Shown piece after piece: positions 9,036 through 17,763 of a stretch of DNA of 64,000 nucleotides; position 1 is the stretch's first letter; each line of letters starts with the position of its first letter. Position numbers and translations under genes: made by a program. The stretch spans positions 310,001 through 374,000 of the forward strand of contig NZ_NNRI01000022.1 in assembly GCF_002270415.1 (NCBI RefSeq), given 5' to 3'. The notes under the pieces were generated by a model, which worked only from the letters and a program-made list of their open reading frames with translations, was not told the origin of the DNA and ran no database searches. This DNA comes from Mesorhizobium sophorae. Its GTDB lineage: Bacteria > Pseudomonadota > Alphaproteobacteria > Rhizobiales > Rhizobiaceae.

Positions 9036-9181
9036 GAAAGCTGATTTTTTTGTTACTGCAGGATGCGCGACACCAACTGTGGCTGAATTGCTCCCAGTCT
9101 AGCGTGATGACCAGTAAAATCTTCGCGATTTGCCCGGTTGCGGACAGTCCCGGCGTGCCTAATCTGTGGATGTCGATTGTG

Positions 9182-10948
9182 TCAGCTTGCGTTACCGAGC
9201 CCTGCGGCGCGCAGAGCCTGGACCAGGCGGTCGGTCAGGTCGGCCGGATATTTCCGCTCGACGAAGGTCGCGCGCGGATCGGCGGCAAATTTAGGGAACT
9301 GGGTGTTCAGTTGCCCCAGCAGCGTGCTGACCAGATGGTCCTGTCCGGCAGCCTTCGCACCGATCAACCGCGCCGCAAGATAGTGCGATTTCGTTGCCGT
9401 CGTTCTCAGTGCCATGCTGGCCGCGACCGCCTTGTTCGTGTTGCCGAGCATGAATTCGCCGACGAACAGCCCGTAGTCCCACCATGTCGAGTGGCCGCTG
9501 AAGGTCTCCGCCGCATGCGCCAGGATCGGCGTTCCCTCCGCGTATCGACCGGCGAAGATCAGCCCGTAGCCGTAGGCGGCAGCCATGCCGAGATCGTAGG
9601 GATTGAGTTCATAGGCCTTGCGCATCCAGCGGATCGCTTCGTCCGTATTGCCGAGACGCGAACTGACATAGCCGTAGGAGCGATGCGCATAAGGGCTGGT
9701 CGGCCCCATCTGCACGCCGCGATGGGCAAACTCCACGGCCTTTTCAATCGTCGCATTGGGCGGATAGGCGTAGTGATCGGAGACCGCCTCGAGTTGCAGA
9801 GACGCCAGTTCCGAATAGACCAGCGAGGACTTTGTTCCGCCATTGGCCAATTTTTCGAGGCAGCGATAGGCAGCTTCATGGGTTCTGGCGTTCTGGTCGA
9901 GATAATATTTGTCGTTGAGCAGCAGGCATTGTGTCAGGCCGTTTGGTGCGCCGGTCTGCTCGATATAGTTGTAGATCGTGCCCGAGGCGGGAAGCGCCGA
10001 ACTCAGCATGTCGGCGATACGGTCTTCGACCACGGTCGGTGCGCTGTCGGCAGGGGTCAGATTGCGCGACAGAAGCACCCGTCCGGACGCCATACTTTGC
10101 AGTTCGATCGTGATATCGCCCGCGTTCGGTCCGGGCAGCATGTCGAATATGAAACTGGTGGCGTCGTCGGCCCGATCGGTGGGCGTGTCGCGACCGATGA
10201 AGTCGATCGTATCGAAGCCGCTCAGGCCGGCGCGCAGCGAGGCGGCGACGCGGCTGGCATCGGCGCCTTCGGCCTTGAGGTCGATATAGACGAGCGGCAG
10301 GGCGTCGGCCGTTGCCGACGGCGCGATGCTGCTGGTTGCGCCGGCGGTCTCGAGGGTCGCCGACATGTCGCCGCCACCGGTCAGCAAGGCGCTGCTGCCC
10401 TGACGAAGGATCAGCAGGCCCAGCATGGCGATGACCAGGGCGATCGCCATCCAGAAGAAGCGGAGTTGGCGCACCACCGAGGGGGTGGGCTTCGCGAGAG
10501 CCGGCGACACCGCATCCGGCATGCCCGTGCTGGCGTCGTTGGCCCGATCGGCGGACGTGGCGCCATCCAGCCTGAGTTCGGGAACAGCCTCAGCCGGCAG
10601 CCGGATCGCGTTCAATTCATAGGCGGGAACATAGCCGCCACGCGGAATGGCTATGCGGACCGGCTCGGCAACGCCTTCATTGGCAAAATAATGCTGCAGA
10701 AGCTCGCGCAGCCTGCCCGCCTGAACCCGCACCACGGCGTCGGTGGCCGGATCGAAATCGCCGTCCTTGCCGAAAACATCCATGGCGATGGAGAAGCCCT
10801 TGAGCCTGTCGGCTTCGCCGGCTTGTTCGCGTTCGACAAGGTAGCGGAGCAACTTGCGCGCGCGTTCGGATCGCCCGAACGTCTGGCTGGCAAGAAGTCG
10901 CTCCAGTGTCTCGCGCACTGCGGGGGCGGCAGGCGTGGCATGCTGCAA
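9182..10948 (-). CDS. Membrane-anchored TPR protein with adenylate-cyclase-associated N-terminal domain
   Basis: A 588-residue protein in three parts. Residues about 10-110 carry the module with GFSIAMDVFGKDGDFDPATD and VRVQAGRLRELLQHYF, which precedes TPR or cyclase regions in many bacterial signalling proteins. Residues about 162-181 (LRFFWMAIALVIAMLGLLIL) form one transmembrane helix. Residues about 340-585 contain helical TPR-type repeats (TSPYAHRSYGYVSSRLGNTD, EAIRWMRKAYELNPYDLGMA). No cyclase catalytic domain is present. The start is a TTG, supported by AGAGGA 7 nt upstream. A sensory or scaffold role is inferred; the input is unknown. Confidence 0.75.
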   Translation of the reverse strand: MQHATPAAPAVRETLERLLASQTFGRSERARKLLRYLVEREQAGEADRLKGFSIAMDVFGKDGDFDPATDAVVRVQAGRLRELLQHYFANEGVAEPVRIAIPRGGYVPAYELNAIRLPAEAVPELRLDGATSADRANDASTGMPDAVSPALAKPTPSVVRQLRFFWMAIALVIAMLGLLILRQGSSALLTGGGDMSATLETAGATSSIAPSATADALPLVYIDLKAEGADASRVAASLRAGLSGFDTIDFIGRDTPTDRADDATSFIFDMLPGPNAGDITIELQSMASGRVLLSRNLTPADSAPTVVEDRIADMLSSALPASGTIYNYIEQTGAPNGLTQCLLLNDKYYLDQNARTHEAAYRCLEKLANGGTKSSLVYSELASLQLEAVSDHYAYPPNATIEKAVEFAHRGVQMGPTSPYAHRSYGYVSSRLGNTDEAIRWMRKAYELNPYDLGMAAAYGYGLIFAGRYAEGTPILAHAAETFSGHSTWWDYGLFVGEFMLGNTNKAVAASMALRTTATKSHYLAARLIGAKAAGQDHLVSTLLGQLNTQFPKFAADPRATFVERKYPADLTDRLVQALRAAGLGNAS

Positions 10949-11042
10949 GTGTCGATCCTCTCGAAGTCGGCACAGGTTGAGGCGCGATCATATAGTTCCC
11001 GCACCGCCACACAAGTATTCACCCATTATGCGATCACGTACC

Positions 11043-11119
11043 CCACCGGATAATTCTTCGGTGGTTAATGATACGAAGGATCGGAACCGATCACCGAATG
11101 GGGAGGGTTCCGATCTTCG
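11043..11119 (-). terminator. Hairpins downstream of leuA, candidate terminator
   Basis: Between the leuA stop (11133) and the next gene there are two inverted repeats. The larger, 11074-11119, pairs CGAAG-ATCGGAACC with GGTTCCGAT-CCTTCG over about 14 bp with one bulged base. The smaller, 11043-11064, pairs CCACCG with CGGTGG. Neither is followed by a strong T-run on the minus strand, so termination efficiency is uncertain. Confidence 0.5.
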
Positions 11120-11132
11120 TTCTGGTCGTGCG

Positions 11133-12893
11133 TCAACCGGCCTTTTTGACGACGATGCGGTTCGCCGCCGACATCACCGCTTCCAGCGAGGCGGCGACGA
11201 TGTTGGTGTTGATGCCGGCGCCGAACAGCTTGCCATCAGGATGTTCCATCTCGACATAGGAAATGGCCGAGGCGTTCGAGCCGCGCTGCATCGAGTGCTC
11301 GGAATAATCGAGCACCGACATCTCGATGCCGAGGTGACGCGAGAGTGCATCGACGAAGCCGTCGATCGGACCGGTGCCGGTGCCGGTAATCGTCACCTCC
11401 TTGCCGTTGTCGACGATGACCGCCTCGACGACGCGCCGGCCCTTGGTCTCGGTGCTGGGATAGGTGTGGTGGTCGAGGAATTTCAGCCGCGCGCGCGGCT
11501 GGTCGACATAGGTCTCCAGAAAGCGCTCGTAGATGCGCCTGACCGGCACTTCCTTGCCCTCGGCATCGGTGATCGCCTGGATTTCCTGGCTGAACTCGAT
11601 CTGCAAATTGCGTGGCAGGTTGAGGCCGTGGTCGGCCTGCAGCACATAGGCGATGCCGCCTTTGCCAGACTGCGAGTTGATACGGATGATCGCTTCGTAG
11701 CTGCGGCCGACATCGGCCGGATCGATCGGCAGATAGGGCACTTCCCACAGGCTCGTGTTGGCCTTCTTCAGCGCCTTCATGCCCTTGTTGATGGCATCCT
11801 GGTGCGAGCCGGAAAAGGCAGTGTAGACGAGCTCGCCGACATAGGGATGGCGCTCGGGGATCTTCAACTGGTTCGAATATTCGTAGACATCCTTCATCCG
11901 GTTGATGTCGGAGCAGTCGATCCCCGGATCGACACCTTGCGTGTACATGTTGAGCGCCAGCGTGACGATGTCGACATTGCCGGTGCGCTCGCCATTGCCG
12001 AACAGCGTGCCTTCGACGCGGTCGGCGCCGGCCATCAGGCCGAGCTCGGTGGTGGCGATGCCGGTGCCGCGGTCATTGTGGGGATGCAGCGAGACCAGCA
12101 GGTTCTCGCGGTTGTCGAGGTTGCGGCACATCCATTCGATGCGGTCAGCGTAGATGTTGGGAGTCGACATCTCGACCGTCGACGGCAGGTTGATGATCAG
12201 CTTGTTGTCGGGTGTCGGCCTGACGATCTCGGTGACGGCGTTGCAGATCTCCAGCGCCACTTCGAGTTCGGTGCCGGTAAAGCTCTCCGGCGAATATTCG
12301 AAGCGGTAGCCGCCGCCGGCCTTGGCCGCCATGTCGGTGATCATCTTGGCGGCGTCGGTGGCGATGCGCTTGATGCCGCCGACGTCCTTTTCGAAGACGA
12401 CGCGACGCTGCAACTCGCTTGTCGAGTTGTAGAAATGGACGATCGGGTTGGTGGCGCCCTTGAGCGCCTCGAAGGTGCGGGTGATCAGTTCCGGCCGGCA
12501 CTGCACCAGCACCTGCAGCGAGACATCGGCGGGTACGTTGCCTTCCTCGATGCACCAGCGGGCGAAGTCGAAGTCGGTCTGCGAAGCCGACGGGAAGCCG
12601 ATCTCGATCTCCTTGAAGCCCATGTCGAGCAGCAGGCCGAACATGCGCGCCTTGCGCTCATGGCCCATCGGATCGATCAGCGCCTGGTTGCCGTCGCGCA
12701 GGTCGACCGAGCACCAGATCGGCGCCTTGTCGATGACTTTCGAGGGCCAGGTGCGGTCGGTGAGGCCTACCGTGGGGTAGGGTTGATATTTGCGCGCCGC
12801 GTCCGGCATGCCCCGGGCTGCCTCGGGCGTGCCCTTTGCCGCATCCTTGCCGGCTACCGCGGCATCGGGGCGGATTTCTTCTCGTGCGTTCAT
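11133..12893 (-). CDS. leuA: 2-isopropylmalate synthase, long-form LeuA
   Basis: It catalyses the first committed step of leucine synthesis, condensing acetyl-CoA with 2-oxoisovalerate. The protein has 586 residues. The TIM-barrel catalytic domain begins near WCSVDLRDGNQALIDPM, and metal-binding His residues sit in SLHPHNDRGTG. The C-terminal LeuA allosteric domain, from about residue 430 to the end (EVTITGTGTGPIDGFVDALS), gives leucine feedback control. Its length and the N-terminal PDAARKYQPYPTVGLTDRTW place it with the type II (Mycobacterium-like) synthases. GGGAGAA precedes the ATG. A candidate leucine leader peptide lies 155 bp upstream, suggesting attenuation. Confidence 0.97.
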   Translation of the reverse strand: MNAREEIRPDAAVAGKDAAKGTPEAARGMPDAARKYQPYPTVGLTDRTWPSKVIDKAPIWCSVDLRDGNQALIDPMGHERKARMFGLLLDMGFKEIEIGFPSASQTDFDFARWCIEEGNVPADVSLQVLVQCRPELITRTFEALKGATNPIVHFYNSTSELQRRVVFEKDVGGIKRIATDAAKMITDMAAKAGGGYRFEYSPESFTGTELEVALEICNAVTEIVRPTPDNKLIINLPSTVEMSTPNIYADRIEWMCRNLDNRENLLVSLHPHNDRGTGIATTELGLMAGADRVEGTLFGNGERTGNVDIVTLALNMYTQGVDPGIDCSDINRMKDVYEYSNQLKIPERHPYVGELVYTAFSGSHQDAINKGMKALKKANTSLWEVPYLPIDPADVGRSYEAIIRINSQSGKGGIAYVLQADHGLNLPRNLQIEFSQEIQAITDAEGKEVPVRRIYERFLETYVDQPRARLKFLDHHTYPSTETKGRRVVEAVIVDNGKEVTITGTGTGPIDGFVDALSRHLGIEMSVLDYSEHSMQRGSNASAISYVEMEHPDGKLFGAGINTNIVAASLEAVMSAANRIVVKKAG

Positions 12894-13004
12894 CGTCGTT
12901 TCTCCCGGCGGCTCACGGATCCACCCTCAGATGGATTGATGGCGAGCGGCGCCTTTACCAGAATTTCGTTCGCTTGATGTGACGTGCCAATTTTGTGACT
13001 GGCC

Positions 13005-13049
13005 AAGGAGCATGCGCTTGCGCGGCGGTTCGACCGCCGGGCGCTCCTT
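13005..13049 (-). promoter_or_regulatory. Candidate leuA attenuator hairpin
   Basis: Directly after the leuL stop the RNA can form a composite stem. The outer arms are AAGGAGC (13049-13043) and GCTCCTT (13011-13005). The inner perfect stem is CGGCGGT/ACCGCCG with a 3-nt loop (13039-13023). GGTTCG near the end of leuL can alternatively pair with CGAACC in the inner stem, giving a mutually exclusive structure. No U-run follows, so the mechanism may be translational or Rho-dependent rather than intrinsic termination. Confidence 0.5.
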
Positions 13050-13165
13050 CAGCGAACCCGGCGATCGCCGATAAGGCCGAGAAGAAGCAGGGTCGAAGCC
13101 AGTGCACGCACGGTCTCGCCGGAAAAACCGGTCGGACGGGAAGCGTTGGTGGCGCGCGTGTTCAT
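13049..13165 (-). CDS. leuL: Candidate leucine leader peptide (leuL)
   Basis: A 38-codon reading frame upstream of leuA. Residues 22-38 read ALASTLLLLGLIGDRRVR from the alanine onward, holding six Leu codons, four of them consecutive, shortly before the stop. A stable hairpin begins at the stop codon. The start ATG at 13165 lies 7 nt from a -10-like TATGAG with TTGCCT 17 nt further upstream, so the message would be leaderless or nearly so. This matches the layout of the trpL leader in the same window. Leader-peptide control of leuA is established in proteobacteria generally; this specific peptide is my inference. Confidence 0.6.
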   Translation of the reverse strand: MNTRATNASRPTGFSGETVRALASTLLLLGLIGDRRVR

Positions 13166-13172
13166 GGCGGTT

Positions 13173-13201
13173 CTCATACAGGAGCGGCTTGTGGGAGGCA
13201 A
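13173..13201 (-). promoter_or_regulatory. Predicted leuL-leuA promoter
   Basis: The minus strand reads TTGCCT (13201-13196), a 17-nt spacer, then TATGAG (13178-13173), and 7 nt later the ATG of the proposed leuL. The spacing is that of a sigma-70 promoter whose transcript starts at the AUG. Confidence 0.5.
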
Positions 13202-13325
13202 GTGGGGCCGCATGGCGGGCCGAGCTTCTGTTGGAAATCATCCCTAACATGTGCGCTCTTCCCCACGCGCTGCAAATGCGCCAGACTTGGCCTTGTCGGG
13301 GTCACTATCGGCAGGGGGGTCATCC

Positions 13326-14492
13326 ATGAATTTCGTGTTCTTCTCGCCGCACTTTCCCGTCAATGGCGCGGATTTCTGCGACCGGTTGAAGAAGGCCGGG
13401 GCCAGGGTGCTGGGTATCGGCGACGCACCCTATGAGGCGCTCGACGGCAAGCTGAAGGCGGCGCTCAGCGAATATTACCGCGTTGCCGACATGGAGGACT
13501 ACGATCCGGTGTTCCGGGCTATGGGGCATTTCATCCACAAGTGGGGCCGTATCGACCGTTTTGAATCGCTCAACGAACACTGGTTGGAGTTGGAAGCCAA
13601 CATCCGCACCGACTTCAACATCTACGGCACCAAGCTCGATTTCGTGAAGAATTTGAAGCGCAAGAGCCGCATGCGCGCCTTCTTCCGCAAGAGCGGCGTC
13701 GACACCATCGCGCAACGCAAATGCTCCGACAGGACCGGCGCCATGACCTTTATTCGCCGCGTCGGCTATCCGGTGGTGGTCAAGCCCGACAGCGGCTCTG
13801 GCGCCTCGAACACCTTCAAGATTTCCAACACTGGCGAGCTCGACCAGTTCTTCAGGGACAAGCCCGAGGATGTGACCTTCGTCATGGAGCAGTTCATCGA
13901 GGGGCTGGTGGTGACCTTCGACGGGCTGGTCAACCGCGATAGCGAGGTGGTGCTGGCCGCCAGCCACCGCTACGACCAGAGCGTCATGGAAGTGGTCAAC
14001 AAGGACCGCCACATGAGCTACACCTGTTTTCCGCGGATCAGCCCTGCGGTCGAGGAGGCCGGCCGCAAGATCCTGAAGGCGTTCGACGTGCGCGAGCGCT
14101 TCTTCCACATCGAGCTGTTCGAGACCAAGGACGACCGCGTCATCGCGCTGGAGGTCAATATGCGTCCGCCTGGCGCCTGGATGACCGATGCGATCAACTA
14201 CACCTTCGACATCGACGTCTACGCGGCGTGGGCCGACATGGTGGTGAAAGATGCCGCCGGCGGCCCCTATGAGGGCAAGTATTTCACCGCCTATGCCAGC
14301 CGCAAGCGGCGCCTCAGCTATTTGCACAGCCATGAGGACGTGCTAGCCGCCCATCGCGACAAGATCGTCCACCATCAGGCCATCGAAGAGGTTTTCAGCC
14401 GCGCCATGGGAAATTACGCCTACCAGATGCGCTCGAAGGACGAAGCGGCGCTGCGCGAAGCGGTCGCCTACATCCACGCGGAAAAGGCGTGA
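13326..14492 (+). CDS. ATP-grasp family carboxylate-amine ligase-like protein
   Basis: A 388-residue ATP-grasp enzyme. The ATP-binding lysine loop is GYPVVVKPDSGSGASNTFKI, the hinge is FVMEQFIEGLVVTFDGLVN, and the metal-binding end of the fold is FHIELFETKDDRVIALEVNM followed by RPPG. ATP-grasp enzymes form amide or ester bonds through acyl-phosphate intermediates. The N-terminal part (MNFVFFSPHFPVNGADFCDR) replaces the usual biotin-carboxylase N-domain. The substrate is unknown. GGGGGG lies before the ATG at 13326. It is followed after 4 bp by a predicted esterase at 14497, so the two form a tight operon and probably act on the same product. Confidence 0.82.
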   Translation: MNFVFFSPHFPVNGADFCDRLKKAGARVLGIGDAPYEALDGKLKAALSEYYRVADMEDYDPVFRAMGHFIHKWGRIDRFESLNEHWLELEANIRTDFNIYGTKLDFVKNLKRKSRMRAFFRKSGVDTIAQRKCSDRTGAMTFIRRVGYPVVVKPDSGSGASNTFKISNTGELDQFFRDKPEDVTFVMEQFIEGLVVTFDGLVNRDSEVVLAASHRYDQSVMEVVNKDRHMSYTCFPRISPAVEEAGRKILKAFDVRERFFHIELFETKDDRVIALEVNMRPPGAWMTDAINYTFDIDVYAAWADMVVKDAAGGPYEGKYFTAYASRKRRLSYLHSHEDVLAAHRDKIVHHQAIEEVFSRAMGNYAYQMRSKDEAALREAVAYIHAEKA

Positions 14493-14496
14493 GGCG

Positions 14497-15273
14497 ATGG
14501 ACGTTTCCTATCACAAGACTTTCGCCCGCAATCTCGGCCGCGACATGGAATACAAGCGCTACGGCCATGCCGGCCGGCCGGTGGTGGTGTTCCCGACCTC
14601 GCAAGGGCGGTTCTACCAGTTCGAGGATTCCGGCGGGGTAGGGGCACTGGCCGAGTTTATCGACACCGGCCGCATCCAGCTGTTCACGGTCGACGGCATC
14701 GATTCGGAATCCTTCTTCGACAAGCATGCCGACGCCGCACACCGCATCGGCCGGCACGAGGCCTATTTCCGCTATGTGCGCGAGGAGGCGCTGCCGGAAT
14801 TCCTGTCCACGGCCGCGCAGGCCAATGGCGGGCGCAAGTTGAAGCCGCTGTTCACAGGCTGTTCGATGGGCGGCTATCATTCGTCGAACTTCGTCTTCCG
14901 CTTTCCCGAACTCGCCAGCGGCGTCATCTCGCTGTCGGGCGTCTATTCGGCCCGCGACTTCTTCGGCAAGGCGCTTGAAGGCGACATCTTCTACAACTCG
15001 CCGCTCGACTATCTGCCCGGCATCGTCGACCCTAAACTGCTTGCCCGCCTGAAGGCGCTCAGGCTGATCTTCTGCTGCGGACAGGGCGCCTGGGAGGAAC
15101 GGATGCTGGTCGAGACGCGCAAGCTGGAACAGATCCTGCGCGACAGGTCCATTCCCGCCTGGGTCGACTATTGGGGCGGCGATGTCAGCCATGACTGGCC
15201 GTGGTGGCACAAGCAACTGGTCTATTTCTTCGGCCGCTGGCTGGATGAGGACCTGATGCACAGGCTGGATTAG
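14497..15273 (+). CDS. Alpha/beta-hydrolase-fold esterase-like protein
   Basis: A 258-residue protein with the nucleophile elbow GCSMGG at about residue 124 and a probable catalytic His near the C-terminus in DVSHDWPWWHK. The N-terminus (FARNLGRDMEYKRYGHAGRP, VVVFPTSQGRFYQFED) matches a group of uncharacterised esterases (COG4947-like, from memory). It has no signal peptide. It follows the ATP-grasp gene by 4 bp, so an esterase/ligase couple building or editing a small ester or amide is plausible. No further operon member is present; the next gene is convergent. Confidence 0.75.
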   Translation: MDVSYHKTFARNLGRDMEYKRYGHAGRPVVVFPTSQGRFYQFEDSGGVGALAEFIDTGRIQLFTVDGIDSESFFDKHADAAHRIGRHEAYFRYVREEALPEFLSTAAQANGGRKLKPLFTGCSMGGYHSSNFVFRFPELASGVISLSGVYSARDFFGKALEGDIFYNSPLDYLPGIVDPKLLARLKALRLIFCCGQGAWEERMLVETRKLEQILRDRSIPAWVDYWGGDVSHDWPWWHKQLVYFFGRWLDEDLMHRLD

Positions 15274-15351
15274 GGCGCATTCGGGTGATGCCGGCCGGGA
15301 AACGTCGGTGGGCCGTTGCGCGGCAGCACCGCTGACGGGCTTCCTGGCTGT

Positions 15352-15376
15352 GAAATCGCAACCTGGTTGTGATTTC
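15352..15376. terminator. Small hairpin between convergent genes
   Basis: GAAATCGCAACC pairs with GGTTGTGATTTC around a single-base centre with one mismatch. It lies between the esterase gene (ends 15273) and the convergent AbrB-family gene (ends 15387) and could act on either transcript. Confidence 0.35.
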
Positions 15377-15386
15377 AGAACGTTGG

Positions 15387-16472
15387 CTACCCCCTGACGC
15401 TTCTCGCCACCAGCCGCGCCACGCTCGGGCCGACCAGCAGCACGATCAGGAAGCGCGCCGATTGCAGCGCCATGACGAAGGAGATGTCGACGTTCTGCGC
15501 GGCGGCGGCAATGATGGCGATGCTGTCCATGCCGCCTGGGCTGGTCGCCAGGTAGGCGGTCAAAGGGTCGATGCCCAGGAGATGGCTGATCATGAAGGCA
15601 AGGCCGCCGCAAAATGCGATCAACGCCACGATCGAGGCGATGATCTGCGGCAAGGCACGCGTCGCATGGCGCAGGATCGGCCGGGTGAAGTTCAGGCCGA
15701 TCGACCAGCCGACCATCGCATAGCTGACCGCCAGCAGCCATTGCGGCAATTGCATCTCCACGCCAAGGCCAAGATGGATGACGGTGCCAACGATGAAGGT
15801 GCCGAGAAAGAAGGGCGAAGGCAGCCGGCAAAGCTTTCCCGCCAGGCCGCCGACAAGCGCGATGCCGATGGTGGCAGCGAAGGCTTGCGGATCGATCGGC
15901 GGAAACCAGATGATGGGTGGGATTTCGACCCCCGACGTGTCGACCCACATCTTTGCAACGAGAGCCGCCGTCATCGAGACGAAGATGACGCGCAGATATT
16001 GCATGAAGGCGACGAGCCGCTGGTCCGCGCCGAAGGCACCGGCCATCAGCACCATGGCGGTGGCGGCACCTGGCGAGGAGCCCCAGACGGCGGTGGTACC
16101 GGGCAGGATGCGCCAGCGGCTGATCAGCCAACCGAGCAGGCTGGAGGCCGTGACGGTGGCCACCACGACGCCGAGAAACAGCGGCCATTCCCGATAGAAG
16201 ACCGGAAAGATGTCGGCCGAGATCGAACCGGCGACGAGGCAGCCGACAATCGCCTGGGCGGCGCCGAACATAAGACGCGGCACGCGCACCGTTGCGCCAT
16301 TGGTGCCGGCGACAATGGCCGCCAGCATTGGTCCGATCAGCAGGGCGGCTGGTAGGGCAGCGAGCTCCAGCGCGCCGGCAAACAGGGCGGAGACGGTCAG
16401 GATCGCCAGCCATTGCCAGGCCTTAGGCATCCGCGCCATGCGCTCGACAACGGGCCGGTCCGGGGAATCCAT
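15387..16472 (-). CDS. AbrB-family (AmoA-related) membrane transporter
   Basis: A 361-residue polytopic membrane protein with roughly ten hydrophobic segments. Two homologous halves each carry a glycine-rich signature: FGAAQAIVGCLVAGSISAD and WGSSPGAATAMVLMAGAFGA in the first half, and VSYAMVGWSIGLNFT and TSPGGMDSIAIIAAAAQ in the second. This repeat is typical of the PF05145 AbrB/Gate family, often annotated as ammonia monooxygenase although it is not one. The substrate is unknown. It is a single gene facing the esterase gene. Confidence 0.82.
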   Translation of the reverse strand: MDSPDRPVVERMARMPKAWQWLAILTVSALFAGALELAALPAALLIGPMLAAIVAGTNGATVRVPRLMFGAAQAIVGCLVAGSISADIFPVFYREWPLFLGVVVATVTASSLLGWLISRWRILPGTTAVWGSSPGAATAMVLMAGAFGADQRLVAFMQYLRVIFVSMTAALVAKMWVDTSGVEIPPIIWFPPIDPQAFAATIGIALVGGLAGKLCRLPSPFFLGTFIVGTVIHLGLGVEMQLPQWLLAVSYAMVGWSIGLNFTRPILRHATRALPQIIASIVALIAFCGGLAFMISHLLGIDPLTAYLATSPGGMDSIAIIAAAAQNVDISFVMALQSARFLIVLLVGPSVARLVARSVRG

Positions 16473-16542
16473 GTCTTGGTCTTAGACTTGAAGCGGGGCG
16501 ATGCGAACCCCGCTGCGCCGAAAAAGGATGCCTCGCGTGAGC

Positions 16543-16857
16543 TTAGGCTTTTTTGCCGTCGACCAGGCCAAAGCCGCCGACAGGGTGCGTTTCGACCTGG
16601 AATTCAAAGCCGGCGATGAACGGCCGCGCCTTGGCGATCGCCGCCTGGACTTCCGGAAGCTGCAGCGAGGCCTTGTGACTTTCGGCGTCGGTCCACACTT
16701 CGGTGACCCAGATCGCATCGGCATCCGCGGGGTCGCGGGCAATGATGTAGCTCAGGCAACCCGGCAGGGCACCGGTGCTGGTACTGGCGCGCAGGACCTC
16801 CATGACCGCGTCGCGCTGGCCGCGCGATGCCCGCATCTTGCCGATCAGTCCATACAT
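16543..16857 (-). CDS. ABM-domain monooxygenase-like protein
   Basis: A 104-residue dimeric ferredoxin-like-fold protein of the antibiotic biosynthesis monooxygenase family. It starts MYGLIGKMRASRGQRDAVME and contains the conserved core CLSYIIARDPADADAIWVTE followed by VWTDAESHKASL. Members act as small quinol or anthrone monooxygenases or as heme-degrading or stress proteins. GGAGACAAAGG precedes the ATG at 16857. It lies 62 bp downstream of an SDR on the same strand and may share its transcript. Confidence 0.82.
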   Translation of the reverse strand: MYGLIGKMRASRGQRDAVMEVLRASTSTGALPGCLSYIIARDPADADAIWVTEVWTDAESHKASLQLPEVQAAIAKARPFIAGFEFQVETHPVGGFGLVDGKKA

Positions 16858-16919
16858 TCCTTTGTCTCCCTTCGAGGTTTTCGACAAGATATGCAGATCG
16901 TCAGTATGCAGATAGCCGG

Positions 16920-17702
16920 TCAAGGCATCAACTGGCCGCCATTCACCTCGATCACCTGGCCGGTGATGTAGCCGCTCATAAGGTCGGAAGAGAGGAACAG
17001 GTAGGCGCCGACGCAGTCTTGCGCGGTGCCGGCGCGCCCCTGTGGAATGGTGGCGACCATTCCCTTTATCTGCTCGTCGGTCGAATAGCGCTCGTGGAAT
17101 GGCGTGAGAATGGTGCCGGGCGCCACTGCGTTGACGCGGACGCCGAAGCCGATCAGTTCCTTGGCCATGCCGCGCGTCACGTTGGAGACGAAGGCCTTGG
17201 CCGAACCGTAGAGGCCGGCGCCGCCGCCGGCGCCGTTGCGCGCGGCGATCGACGAGGTGTTGACGATGAAGCCGCCCTGTTTCTTCAGCCACGGGATCGC
17301 CTTGCGCGAGGCGGTCAGCACGGAACGTGCATTGAGGTCCATCACCGCGTCGTAATGCGCCTCGGTCTGCTCGGCATAGGGCACGCGGCCGAGCATGCCG
17401 CCGGCATTGTTGACCAGCCCGTCGAGGCGGCCGAAATGCTGCGCGCTGTCCTCGACGACGCGTTCGACATCGGCGGGAACCGAGAAATCGCCCTGGACGA
17501 GGAACACCCCGCCGCCCTTGTCGGCAATGGTCTTGGCCAGAGCCTCGGCGGCGTCGCGGCTCGAATTGTAGTGCAGTGCTACGCGGCATTTCTGTGCGGC
17601 GTAGGCCGACGCCAGGGCCGCGCCTATACCGGTCGATGCACCGGTGACCAGTACCGCCTTGCCGGCGAGATCGGGAATGCTGAGTGTGGTGGTGGCTGGC
17701 AC
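16920..17702 (-). CDS. SDR-family oxidoreductase
   Basis: A 260-residue classical short-chain dehydrogenase. It has the cofactor motif VTGASTGIGAALASAYA, NNAGG, the catalytic Ser in NTSSIAA, and YGSAKAF in place of the usual YxxxK, giving Y-G-S-A-K with catalytic Tyr and Lys preserved. A His-Tyr-Asn-Ser-Ser run after beta-2 suggests NADP preference. It starts at GTG 17702, supported by GGAGGACACGC upstream. The downstream ABM-domain gene and this SDR could act in one detoxification or catabolic step; no substrate is assigned. Confidence 0.83.
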   Translation of the reverse strand: MPATTTLSIPDLAGKAVLVTGASTGIGAALASAYAAQKCRVALHYNSSRDAAEALAKTIADKGGGVFLVQGDFSVPADVERVVEDSAQHFGRLDGLVNNAGGMLGRVPYAEQTEAHYDAVMDLNARSVLTASRKAIPWLKKQGGFIVNTSSIAARNGAGGGAGLYGSAKAFVSNVTRGMAKELIGFGVRVNAVAPGTILTPFHERYSTDEQIKGMVATIPQGRAGTAQDCVGAYLFLSSDLMSGYITGQVIEVNGGQLMP

Positions 17703-17763
17703 GCGTGTCCTCCGGGATTTCTGCCGGTCCTTCGTAGGCCTTTGGTGCCCAGATGTTCAAGCC

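Noticed and set aside
9050..11053. A 667-codon open frame on the plus strand
   Set aside because: It is antisense to the TPR protein gene, which has recognisable domains and a ribosome-binding site.
10854..12977. A 707-codon open frame on the plus strand
   Set aside because: It is antisense to leuA.
12927..13250. A 107-codon minus-strand frame upstream of leuA
   Set aside because: It is out of frame with the proposed leuL, spans the attenuator hairpin and shows no signal, motif or ribosome-binding site.
15387..16472. Ammonia monooxygenase
   Set aside because: The name is a historical annotation of the AbrB membrane family; no copper-site or AmoA features are present.
16543..17760. A 405-codon frame that would fuse ABM and SDR regions
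   Set aside because: Only the last 104 codons encode the ABM protein; the upstream part is an out-of-frame reading of the SDR gene.
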